DNA of 32,299 nt from Spirochaetia bacterium (GTDB taxonomy: Bacteria; Spirochaetota; Spirochaetia; Treponematales; Breznakiellaceae). The DNA lies in the NCBI GenBank assembly GCA_025997795.1, contig BNVB01000022.1, positions 1 through 32,299 of the forward strand, read 5' to 3'. The position numbers and the translations under genes were made by a program. Below are positions 23,058 through 30,167 of the stretch, piece by piece (position 1 is the first letter of the stretch; the number at the start of each line of letters is the position of its first letter). Below the pieces are notes generated by a model. It was given only the letters and a program-made list of their open reading frames with translations. It was not told the DNA's origin and searched no databases.

Positions 23058-23888
23058 TTACCCCAACCCCACATCCAAAGCCATCATCAAAGCAAAACCC
23101 AGCATAAAACCAGCGGTAGCTATGTGGTCGTTGCCTTTCCGGTAGGCTTCGGGGATAAGTTCTTCGGCAACAACAAAGATCATTGCTCCGGCAGCAAAGG
23201 ACAAGGTATAGGGAAGCGCCGCCTGTATGGAGCTTACCAGGATTGCTCCAAGAATTCCCGCCAGGGGTTCCACGAAACCCGAAGCCTGGCCTATCAAAAA
23301 ACTTCTGCCGCGGCTCATTCCTTCCCGGCGGAGGGGTATGGAAACAGCGGCTCCTTCGGGAAAGTTTTGAAGGCCTATGCCCAGGGCCAGAGAAAGGGCA
23401 CCGGCCAGGCTTGCTCCGGGAACCAGAGAAACGGCGCCAAAACCCACTCCCACGGCAAGGCCTTCGGGTATGTTATGGAGGGTAATGGCTAAAACCAGCA
23501 AAACCGAGCGGCTCCAGGCAGTTTTGATTCCCTCGTCCTTGCCGGCCCCTATATGGTGATGGGGAAGAAAACAGTCCGCCAAACGAAGAAAAAGGCCCCC
23601 GGCAACAAAGCCCAGAACCACTACTGCCCAGGGACTTAGGCCGCGGCCCGTTTCATGGGCGGCGGTCGCCATATCCAAAGCGGGGACCAAAAGGGAAAAA
23701 AAGCTTGCCGCGGTCATTACTCCTCCGGCAAAACCCAGCATTCCGTCCAGAACCTTGCGGTTGATCGTCTTGAAGAAAAAAACCATGGCCGCCCCCAGGG
23801 CGGTAATTCCCCAGGTAAAAAGCGTTGCCAGCAGGGTCTGGAGTACTGCCGATTGTCTAACAAACCAATCCACACTATAGTATACCAT
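23058..23888 (-). CDS. ZIP-family (GufA-like) divalent metal transporter
   Basis: The protein has 276 residues with about eight membrane segments. The two metal-binding helices carry HNIPEGLAVGVG (residues ~138-149) and QNFPEGAAVS (~174-183). A His-rich loop PHHHIG lies between helices 3 and 4. LLATLFTWGITALGAAMVFFF near the N-terminus is GufA-type, so the start is 23888 or a GTG five codons on. ZIP proteins import Zn2+, Fe2+ or related ions. The start is only 11 bases from the divergent gene at 23900 and no ribosome-binding site is seen, so promoter sharing or a later start is possible. Confidence 0.9.
   Translation of the reverse strand: MVYYSVDWFVRQSAVLQTLLATLFTWGITALGAAMVFFFKTINRKVLDGMLGFAGGVMTAASFFSLLVPALDMATAAHETGRGLSPWAVVVLGFVAGGLFLRLADCFLPHHHIGAGKDEGIKTAWSRSVLLVLAITLHNIPEGLAVGVGFGAVSLVPGASLAGALSLALGIGLQNFPEGAAVSIPLRREGMSRGRSFLIGQASGFVEPLAGILGAILVSSIQAALPYTLSFAAGAMIFVVAEELIPEAYRKGNDHIATAGFMLGFALMMALDVGLG
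23853..23881 (+). promoter_or_regulatory. Promoter of the small secreted-protein gene, inside the ZIP gene 5' end
   Basis: TTGTCT (23853-23858), 17-base spacer, TATAGT (23876-23881), facing the gene at 23900. On the other strand TATACT overlaps the same bases. Confidence 0.5.
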
Positions 23889-23899
23889 AGGAGGAAACT

Positions 23900-24253
23900 A
23901 TGAAAAAGCTGATGTTGACTGGCTTGTTGTTTCTGGGAGCCTTTATGGTTTACGCCCAGAACTCGCCCTCCATCAAGATTGTAAATAACACCGGTTATTC
24001 CATCTACTATATCTATGTAAGTCCTGAAGAAAATGACGAATGGGGCGAAGAACTCCTGGGAGAAGATATTCTGGAAAACGGACAGAGTTTTACCGTCCGG
24101 CTTCCCCAGCCTTTAACCCAGACAAAGGTCTACGATATTGGAGTAGAAGATGAAGATGGGGACGTTTACTTTAAATGGAAAGTGACCCTTACCAACAATG
24201 CCCAGATAGTGTTTACCGTTGACGATCTTGGGGCAGAGGCTCCGGAAGAATGA
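23900..24253 (+). CDS. Small secreted protein of unknown family
   Basis: The protein has 117 residues with AGGAGG upstream. MKKLMLTGLLFLGAFMVYAQNS is a signal peptide with a likely cut after VYA. The rest (IKIVNNTGYSIYYIYVSPEEND, EWGEELLGEDILENGQSF, VRLPQPL, YDIGVEDEDGDVYFKWKVTL) reads as a compact beta-sandwich of about 90 residues. The V-N-N-T-G then Y-V-S-P and W-G-x-x-L-L-G pattern recurs in secreted proteins I recall from spirochaetes, without a named function. It converges with the RNase gene 9 bases away. Confidence 0.8.
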   Translation: MKKLMLTGLLFLGAFMVYAQNSPSIKIVNNTGYSIYYIYVSPEENDEWGEELLGEDILENGQSFTVRLPQPLTQTKVYDIGVEDEDGDVYFKWKVTLTNNAQIVFTVDDLGAEAPEE

Positions 24254-24258
24254 GGCTC

Positions 24259-24272
24259 CGCCCTAAAGGGCG
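24259..24272. terminator. Small hairpin between convergent genes
   Basis: CGCCC-TAAA-GGGCG, a 5-bp stem that includes the RNase stop codon. On the minus strand the loop is TTTA, as in the CTTTAG hairpins elsewhere. Confidence 0.35.
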
Positions 24273-26302
24273 CGAATAAACTTTTCCAGAACAAACACTG
24301 CTTCCGCCTCGGGGATCCGTACCGATTTAAGACGCACCCGCAGTAATTCGTTGGGTTCCGCGGAAACCCCGCCAAGCTGGGTTTCCAGCCCCAATTCGGG
24401 GATAATAATTCCCGTTCCCTTGGGACGTTTATCCAGCGCCACAGCATCCCAAACCGGTTCCCCTTGCTTCGCTCCGGGTCCAAGAAATTCCATTAAATAC
24501 ACGCTTGTCCAGAAAGCTTTGGAAGCCCGTTCCGTTTGGGTAATGGCCTGGGAAGCGGCATCGGCGGCGGCAAGTCTAAGCAGCACCTCTTCTTCGGATA
24601 GCGGCGCTTCCCCTTTAGGCGCCTGGTCCGCCGGACCCGCTTCTTTGCCAAGGTATGTCCGAATCTGCTGGTGGGCCAGAAGGTCCGTATAACGCCTCAA
24701 AGGGCTGGTAACCTGGGAATAAGCCTCCAACCCCAAACCCCAATGGTATCCCGGCCTGGCAGACACCGACCGGGGCCGCATACAGCGGCGGAGTTGGTAA
24801 TTTCCTGCCAAACCGGGAAGCGGTTTGGCAGGAAGCTCCCCTATTTCCTGGGTTATGTAGGGAAAGGGAAGCCGCCGCTGGGCGGCCCAGGCGGCTGCTC
24901 CTTCACCGGCCAGGAGCATACATTCCCGGACCATAAGAGCGGACCGGCGGGGAACGATGGGCCGTATCTCCACCTTGGCGCCCTCTGCGGTAAGGTGAAC
25001 TTCCGGCAGGGTAATGTTTACCCCGCCGGCATTAAGGCGGCGTTCCAGGTTTAGTTCGCCCAGGGTAAAAAGTTCCTTAAGTATGGCAGCATATTTTGCG
25101 GTATCTGCTTCTTCATAACTAAGCCGGGTAACGTTAACCATGGAAGGAAAAATTTCCGTATCTTCAATTGCCTCTATAGCGGTAAGTTTTTCGCCGTCAA
25201 ATTTACCGCTCAGGGTTATTTTAAAAGTCAGGGCTGGGGAAGTTTTGCTTAAGCCCAGGGCAAAACGGGGCAGCGCTTCTTCCGGCAGCATACGCCAAAT
25301 TCCTTCGGGCAGGTAAAGGGTAGCCCCCCGGGACCGGGCTTCCACATCCGCCGGGGAACCGGCGTTTATTAAACAGGCGGGGTCTGCCACATGAACATAA
25401 AGGATACGGCGGTTTCCATCTGTTTCCAGAGATACCGCATCGTCAGGATCGTCACTCCAGGGATTGTCGATGGCAAAGGCAGGCAAATGCGTCAGATCCT
25501 GACGTGTCAGGTCCCGCTGTTCCAGGCCGTTTGCTTCGGATGTTCCTGTTTCCAAGAGCGAAGTATCGCTATGGTTTAAGGTTAGACCGCAGCGCCGGGG
25601 ATGGGGATTTACCTGATTGTTCCAAAAACCGCATTCAAGAAGCAGCCGGTGGGCCTCCTGGGGCGTTTCGCTCCGGCCAAGATCTTTCATGGTCCGGCTT
25701 TTATCGCTTTTGCCATAAGCCAGAGCTTCCACGTCCTGCAAAAAACGGCCATCATCCGCCGGTAATCCCCGGCTGTCCTCTAAAGAGGAAGCCGGGGCAG
25801 CCTGCAAAATGGCCCGCAGCCGGTCAAGGAATTCCTCCCGTTCCTGGGTTTCTTTCATTTTTCCCTGACGTTTTTCTTCTGCGGCATTCACTTCTGCGGC
25901 GCTTCTGGCCTGAATCTCGCTGGAGGTACCGGTAAAAAACAGGCCATCGGCAAGGAGCAGCCAGGCGTTCCAGGCGCTTTGGGGAGTAAATTCACCATAG
26001 GCCAGTTCGGCCAGTTCGCGGAGCGAAACTGGCGCGCCGCCGCTTTCAATCAGTTCCCAGGCCCCCCGCGGATCCCCGGTCTCTGCCGTACCCAGTTCCG
26101 CCAGGTTTTTCACCGGCCCGGGATGAAGGATCTCTATGTCCTTCTCCCGGACTTTAAGGGTTCCTTTGGAAACCGGGGTTCCAGCTTTAGCGGAAACCGG
26201 GGTTTCCTTTTTGCCGCCGCCGACAGTGATACTTATCTTGTCGCCAATTTCGGTAATCATGGCGGGCCGGCCCTTATAGACCGCAAGGCTGTTATTATTC
26301 AT
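24263..26302 (-). CDS. RNB-domain ribonuclease (RNase II/R-like)
   Basis: The protein has 679 residues. The RNB catalytic centre is NPWSDDPDDAVSLE (around residues 280-293) with the four-Asp cluster, then YVHVADPACLI, LYLPEGIWRMLPE, and a late VTSPLRRYTDLLAHQQI with the conserved Arg-Arg-Tyr-x-D. The family degrades RNA 3'-to-5'. The N-terminal part is unlike classic cold-shock domains and contains the in-frame insert K-E-T-P-V-S-A-K-A-G-T-P-V-S-K-G (residues ~32-47) from the CTTTAG hairpin family. The start codon lies 8 bases after the tRNA-Val gene on the same strand with no ribosome-binding site. Confidence 0.92.
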   Translation of the reverse strand: MNNNSLAVYKGRPAMITEIGDKISITVGGGKKETPVSAKAGTPVSKGTLKVREKDIEILHPGPVKNLAELGTAETGDPRGAWELIESGGAPVSLRELAELAYGEFTPQSAWNAWLLLADGLFFTGTSSEIQARSAAEVNAAEEKRQGKMKETQEREEFLDRLRAILQAAPASSLEDSRGLPADDGRFLQDVEALAYGKSDKSRTMKDLGRSETPQEAHRLLLECGFWNNQVNPHPRRCGLTLNHSDTSLLETGTSEANGLEQRDLTRQDLTHLPAFAIDNPWSDDPDDAVSLETDGNRRILYVHVADPACLINAGSPADVEARSRGATLYLPEGIWRMLPEEALPRFALGLSKTSPALTFKITLSGKFDGEKLTAIEAIEDTEIFPSMVNVTRLSYEEADTAKYAAILKELFTLGELNLERRLNAGGVNITLPEVHLTAEGAKVEIRPIVPRRSALMVRECMLLAGEGAAAWAAQRRLPFPYITQEIGELPAKPLPGLAGNYQLRRCMRPRSVSARPGYHWGLGLEAYSQVTSPLRRYTDLLAHQQIRTYLGKEAGPADQAPKGEAPLSEEEVLLRLAAADAASQAITQTERASKAFWTSVYLMEFLGPGAKQGEPVWDAVALDKRPKGTGIIIPELGLETQLGGVSAEPNELLRVRLKSVRIPEAEAVFVLEKFIRAL
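26171..26207. repeat. CTTTAG hairpin element inside the RNase gene
   Basis: GGTTCC-a-GC-TTTA-GC-GGAAACC (26177-26198), flanked by further AACCGGGG and GGTTTCC. It differs from the intergenic copy at 5433-5454 mainly by the bulged base. It keeps the reading frame of the RNase gene. Confidence 0.75.
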
Positions 26303-26310
26303 CGAAATTA

Positions 26311-26384
26311 TGGGCGATACAAGAATCGAACTTGTGACCCCCAGCGTGTCATACTGGTGCTCTAACCAACTGAGCTAACCGCCC
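26311..26384 (-). tRNA. tRNA-Val (anticodon GAC)
   Basis: A full cloverleaf reads on the minus strand. The acceptor stem GGGCGGT pairs with ATCGCCC, the D-stem is GCTC/GAGC, the anticodon stem CCAGT/GCTGG has loop ATGACAC (anticodon GAC at 26348-26350), and the T-arm is ACAAG-TTCGATT-CTTGT with discriminator A. The 3' CCA is not encoded. The gene is 74 bases long. A promoter lies just upstream, and the RNase gene starts 8 bases after the 3' end. Confidence 0.95.
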
Positions 26385-26399
26385 TCGAAACTACAATAT

Positions 26400-26429
26400 A
26401 CTATATAGAGTTATCTATAATCACGTCAA
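26400..26429 (-). promoter_or_regulatory. Promoter of tRNA-Val (and probably the RNase gene)
   Basis: Minus strand: TTGACG (26424-26429) with TATATA (26402-26407, spacer 16) or TATAGT (26400-26405, spacer 18). Transcription would start about 10 bases before the mature tRNA 5' end. Confidence 0.65.
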
Positions 26430-26476
26430 CCGTCTTTTTTTACCTTTTTACTCCTTATTTTACAGAAAAATGGTAT

Positions 26477-26482
26477 TATAAT
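26477..26482 (+). promoter_or_regulatory. -10 box of enolase
   Basis: TATAAT matches the consensus and lies 21 bases before the enolase start. I do not see a good -35 box at 17 bases. GAAGGAGC follows as ribosome-binding site. Confidence 0.45.
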
Positions 26483-26502
26483 TGATAGAAGAAGGAGCAA
26501 AC

Positions 26503-27801
26503 ATGAGCGCAATCGAATATATTGAAGGCCGGGAAGTACTTGATTCCCGGGGAAATCCCACGGTAGAGGTGGATGTGGTCCTGGAAGACGGGGCCTTTGG
26601 CAGGGCGGCGGTACCTTCCGGGGCATCCACCGGCGAACACGAAGCAGTAGAGCTGCGGGACGGCGACAAAGACCGCTATCAGGGAAAGGGTGTCCAGAAG
26701 GCGGTAAACAACATCAACGATGCCATTGCCCCGGAACTTGCCGGTTTTGAAGTAACGGACCAGGTTGATATAGACCGGACCATGATTGAGCTGGACGGAA
26801 CGGAAAACAAGGGCAAACTGGGGGCCAACGCTATTCTGGGGGTGTCCATGGCCTGTGCCAGAGCCGCCGCGGAAAGTCTTGGTATGCCCCTCTACCGCTA
26901 TTTGGGCAGTTTCCATGCCAGCCTACTGCCCGTACCCATGGCAAACATTATCAACGGCGGCAAACACGCAGATAACAAGATAGACTTCCAGGAATTCATG
27001 GTCATGCCCCTGGGGGCAGATTCCATACGGGAAGCGGTCCGGTGGACAGCGGAAGTGTTCCACAGCCTAAAAAAACTTCTAAAAGATGCGGGCAAAAATA
27101 CCGCCGTAGGAGACGAAGGGGGCTTTGCTCCGGACATTGGTAACGAAGAAGCCCTGGAATTTATTATGAAGGCCGTTGAAAAGGCCGGTTATAAACCGGG
27201 GGAAGACTTTGGCATTGCCCTGGACTGCGCCAGTTCCGAACTTTTTGAGGAAGGCGGCAGAAAGGGCTACAAATTCTGGAAATCCAACCCGGACAAACTC
27301 TTTGGCGCCGATGAAATGATCGACATCTACACCACATGGCTGGGCAAGTATCCCATCGTTTCCATAGAAGATCCGCTGGATCAGAATGACTGGGATGGTT
27401 ATGTCAAAATGACCAAAGCCCTGGGAAACAAGGTCCAGATCGTGGGGGACGATTTTTTTGTTACTAATACAAAACGGCTTTCCAAAGGAATCGCCATGGG
27501 AGCCTGTAACTCAATCCTGATTAAGGTAAACCAGATCGGCACCGTAACGGAAACCTACGAAGCGGTAGAAATGGCAAAACGGGCGGGTTATACGGCAATT
27601 ATCTCCCACCGTTCCGGAGAAACCGAGGACAGTTTTATCGCCGACCTGGTGGTAGCGCTGGAAACAGGACAGATAAAAACCGGATCCATGAGCCGTACCG
27701 ACAGGATCTGCAAGTACAATCAGCTTATGCGGATTGAGGATGAGCTGATGGGCGTTTCCGAATATGCCGGTAAGGACGCTTTTTATAACCTACGGAAGTA
27801 A
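26503..27801 (+). CDS. eno: Enolase
   Basis: The protein has 432 residues from the ATG at 26503, with GAAGGAGC upstream. This glycolytic enzyme converts 2-phosphoglycerate to phosphoenolpyruvate. Family landmarks are EGREVLDSRGNPTVEVDV, VPSGASTGEHEAVELRDGD, NIINGGKHADNKIDFQEFMV, IEDPLDQNDWDGY, GDDFFVTNTKRL, ILIKVNQIGTVTET with the catalytic Lys, and ISHRSGETEDSFIADL, the enolase signature. Length and motifs are complete. It converges with radA 6 bases downstream. Confidence 0.98.
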   Translation: MSAIEYIEGREVLDSRGNPTVEVDVVLEDGAFGRAAVPSGASTGEHEAVELRDGDKDRYQGKGVQKAVNNINDAIAPELAGFEVTDQVDIDRTMIELDGTENKGKLGANAILGVSMACARAAAESLGMPLYRYLGSFHASLLPVPMANIINGGKHADNKIDFQEFMVMPLGADSIREAVRWTAEVFHSLKKLLKDAGKNTAVGDEGGFAPDIGNEEALEFIMKAVEKAGYKPGEDFGIALDCASSELFEEGGRKGYKFWKSNPDKLFGADEMIDIYTTWLGKYPIVSIEDPLDQNDWDGYVKMTKALGNKVQIVGDDFFVTNTKRLSKGIAMGACNSILIKVNQIGTVTETYEAVEMAKRAGYTAIISHRSGETEDSFIADLVVALETGQIKTGSMSRTDRICKYNQLMRIEDELMGVSEYAGKDAFYNLRK

Positions 27802-27807
27802 GCGTTT

Positions 27808-29157
27808 TTAAGCGCCGAACAGCCCCGTAACGGCACTTTTAAGGCCGCTGGCAGTAAAAAGGGAAAAACCCAGCCCCTGGGCGGTTTTTTCCCGTACTGC
27901 CAGGCGGCGGACCGGCAGCACTTCTCCGGCCAGGGAAATTTCCCCGGCAATGGCCGTTGCGGCGGGCAGGGCAATGCCGGTCCGGGCAGAATAGATTGCC
28001 GCCGCCAGGGCCAGTTCCACCCCAACCTCACTTATGCGTATCCCCCCTGCCACATTGACATACAGGTCTTGATCCGAAAGCCGCAGTCCCAGGTGTTTTT
28101 CCAGCGCCGCCGCAGTCCGGGATACCCGGTTTGCTTCAATGGAACCGGAAAAAACCCGGCTAATGGAACCCTTGGCGGGAACCGTTAATGCCTGTAGTTC
28201 CACCAAAAGGGACCGGGAACCTTCCAATACCGCAGCGATGGCAATACCTGGAGGAACCGCCCCTTCCCGGCGGACAAGAAACAAGAGAGACGGGTCCGCC
28301 ACAACTTCAAGACCCCCTTCGCCCATGGTAAAAATACCAATCTCGTCTATCGAACCAAAGCGGTTTTTTACCGCCCGGAGAAAACGGCAGTCTCCGCCAT
28401 GAGCGCCGGTATTGCCGCCCTGTTCAAAGTACAACACCGTATCTACCATGTGTTCCAGGGTTTTTGGCCCCGAGATAAGGCCGTCTTTGGTTACATGGGC
28501 TGCCAGAAACAGCGCCGCATCATGTTCTTTGACCCAGGAAATTAACTCATAGGAACAGAATTTCATCTGGTTAACCGTACCCGGCGCGGGGCCGGCTTCA
28601 TCGCTGTGGAGGGTCTGGGCCGAATCGGCCATAATCAATACGGGTTTTACCGCTTCCAGGATCAGCGTAATGTCTTCAATCCGGCCCGTGCAGCATACTT
28701 CAATACGGCCAAGGCTTTCCGCCAAACCAAGCCGGTCGGCGCGCATCCGTACCTGTCCGGCAGATTCTTCGCCGGAAATGTAGAGTATCCTGCCCTGGGT
28801 TTGGGCCGCCGCAGCGGCCTGGAGCAGCAGGGTGGATTTGCCGATTCCCGGTTCACCCCCCAAAAGCACTGCCGAGCGCTTCATAATACCGCCCCCCAGC
28901 ACCCGGTCCAGCTCGCCGATACCGCTGCTAACCCGCTTTCCTTCCTGGGGGTCCACCGATGAGAGGGGGAAAGACCGGGGCGCTTCCCGTTCGGCTAAAG
29001 AACCCCGGCGGCCGGTTTTGGAATGGCTGCGGCCGGCATCCGTCTGGGCAGTCTCCGTCAGGGTATTCCATTCGCCGCATTCGGGACAGCGGCCCAGCCA
29101 CTTGGGTTCCTCATGACCACAGGAACTGCACTTAAAAATGAATGCTTTTGCTTTCAT
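27808..29157 (-). CDS. radA: DNA repair protein RadA/Sms
   Basis: The protein has 449 residues. The N-terminal C4 zinc finger is CSSCGHEEPKWLGRCPECG (10-28). The RecA-like ATPase has Walker A GGEPGIGKST (100-109), and the RadA-specific KNRFG lies at 264-268. The C-terminal third is Lon-protease-like (VNVAGGIRISEVGVELALAAA). RadA drives branch migration in recombinational repair. The variable linker after the zinc finger (residues ~40-52: D-A-G-R-S-H-S-K-T-G-R-R) may hold a decayed copy of the 21-bp repeat. cheX lies 27 bases upstream on the same strand. Confidence 0.97.
   Translation of the reverse strand: MKAKAFIFKCSSCGHEEPKWLGRCPECGEWNTLTETAQTDAGRSHSKTGRRGSLAEREAPRSFPLSSVDPQEGKRVSSGIGELDRVLGGGIMKRSAVLLGGEPGIGKSTLLLQAAAAAQTQGRILYISGEESAGQVRMRADRLGLAESLGRIEVCCTGRIEDITLILEAVKPVLIMADSAQTLHSDEAGPAPGTVNQMKFCSYELISWVKEHDAALFLAAHVTKDGLISGPKTLEHMVDTVLYFEQGGNTGAHGGDCRFLRAVKNRFGSIDEIGIFTMGEGGLEVVADPSLLFLVRREGAVPPGIAIAAVLEGSRSLLVELQALTVPAKGSISRVFSGSIEANRVSRTAAALEKHLGLRLSDQDLYVNVAGGIRISEVGVELALAAAIYSARTGIALPAATAIAGEISLAGEVLPVRRLAVREKTAQGLGFSLFTASGLKSAVTGLFGA
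29013..29040. repeat. Possible decayed copy of the 21-bp repeat in the radA linker
   Basis: The plus strand reads GGTTTTGGAATGG followed by CTGCGGCCGGCATC. The first 13 bases match the unit junction; the rest is degenerate. Relative to radA it is in the antisense orientation, as in cadA. Confidence 0.35.
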
Positions 29158-29184
29158 GGGTTTTGACCGGAGATCAGTCTTCTT

Positions 29185-29652
29185 TTATCCTTCTTTTATA
29201 TTGATCGATAAACAGAGGATGTCATCTTCAAAAATCTTAAAGGGTATGCAAAGCAGCCGGGTCCTGTCGTCGGGGATAACGATAAAGTGAGCCTTACCGT
29301 TAACCACCTTGGGAAGGGAGATAATAATCTTGAACAGATCTTCCAGGCTTTTTTTAACATTTCCGGCAATTATATTGATAAGCTCGCCTACAGCGTCTAC
29401 CATATCGGCATTTGAAATATTACTGGCTGCGCCGGTCATCAAACCGGTAAGTTTTTGAGCCGTGGGATACTTCATGGAAAGAGCAACCAGTCCCGTTACT
29501 TCCCCGGTAAGCGCAATAAGACCCGAAATATCCCAATTCAAAAACCCTTCCCGCCCGATAAAGTAGGCCCTGTCCGGGTTAAGTTCACAATGGAGCATCT
29601 CCTTAAAGACCATTGAAGTAACCTGAATAAACGGCTGGATATACTGCTCCAT
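29185..29652 (-). CDS. cheX: CheX-family chemotaxis phosphatase
   Basis: The protein has 155 residues. MVDAVGELINIIAGNVKKSLE (split) carries the E...N active pair of the CheC/CheX/FliY family, E in VGEL and N in IAGN. One such motif is seen, as in CheX, and the length fits. CheX dephosphorylates CheY-P and is a standard part of spirochaete chemotaxis. No other che gene is nearby. A candidate promoter ends 10 bases before the ATG with no ribosome-binding site between. It probably shares a transcript with radA. Confidence 0.88.
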   Translation of the reverse strand: MEQYIQPFIQVTSMVFKEMLHCELNPDRAYFIGREGFLNWDISGLIALTGEVTGLVALSMKYPTAQKLTGLMTGAASNISNADMVDAVGELINIIAGNVKKSLEDLFKIIISLPKVVNGKAHFIVIPDDRTRLLCIPFKIFEDDILCLSINIKEG

Positions 29653-29661
29653 ATAAAGGTA

Positions 29662-29690
29662 AGTATATATGGTCTTGCACTCATAAACAA
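29662..29690 (-). promoter_or_regulatory. cheX promoter, near-leaderless geometry
   Basis: Minus strand: TTGTTT (29685-29690), 17-base spacer, TATACT (29662-29667). The start codon at 29652 follows the -10 box by 10 bases. Confidence 0.55.
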
Positions 29691-29757
29691 GGGTTTTTGC
29701 ATAGCAAATTTTTCCGGAAATTTTTTAAAAAATCGCCGGCAAATTTGAGAAAAAGAC

Positions 29758-29806
29758 TTGACGGATAAAAAAAATGGGTATATTATAGTTGAATGAGTAA
29801 TCAACT
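29758..29806 (+). promoter_or_regulatory. cadC promoter and operator, leaderless geometry
   Basis: TTGACG (29758-29763), 17-base spacer, TATTAT (29781-29786). The ATG begins 7 bases after the -10 box. AGTTGA and TCAACT (29787-29806) form an inverted repeat with an 8-base centre that spans the start codon, a plausible binding site for the ArsR-type repressor itself. Confidence 0.7.
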
Positions 29807-30158
29807 GTTCAACCAAGACAACTGCGACTGTGAGGTTATTCACCAGGATGCGGTCAAGCGGGTAAAGGCAAAACAGCCCGGCGAAGGGCAGCTGCTCGAT
29901 CTGGCGGAACTCTTTAAGGTATTCGGCGATTCTACCCGCATACGAATTATCAGCGCCCTGCTCCATGGGGAACTTTGTGTCTGCGATATTGCGGTCCTCC
30001 TGGGAATGACCAAGTCCGCCATCTCCCATCAGCTCCGGCTGCTCCGGCAAAGTAAGCTGGTCAAGTGCCGCAGGGCTGGTAAGGTGGTGTTTTATTCCCT
30101 GGACGATAACCATGTGGGGGCGATTTTCCGGGCCGGACTGGAACATGTAAATGAATAG
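29793..30158 (+). CDS. cadC: ArsR/SmtB-family metal-sensing repressor (CadC-like)
   Basis: The protein has 121 residues. The N-terminal NCDCE and the ELCVCD helix together supply four Cys, as in the Cd/Pb/Bi site of CadC. The winged helix is LAELFKVFGDSTRIRIISAL, then DIAVLLGMTKSAISHQLRLLR, and a wing with KVVFYSL. The last helix (DDNHVGAIFRAGLEHVNE) has the D/H residues of the second, zinc-type site. It should repress the operon until metal binds. It lies 9 bases before the ATPase gene. Confidence 0.92.
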   Translation: MSNQLFNQDNCDCEVIHQDAVKRVKAKQPGEGQLLDLAELFKVFGDSTRIRIISALLHGELCVCDIAVLLGMTKSAISHQLRLLRQSKLVKCRRAGKVVFYSLDDNHVGAIFRAGLEHVNE

Positions 30159-30167
30159 GAGTTAATT

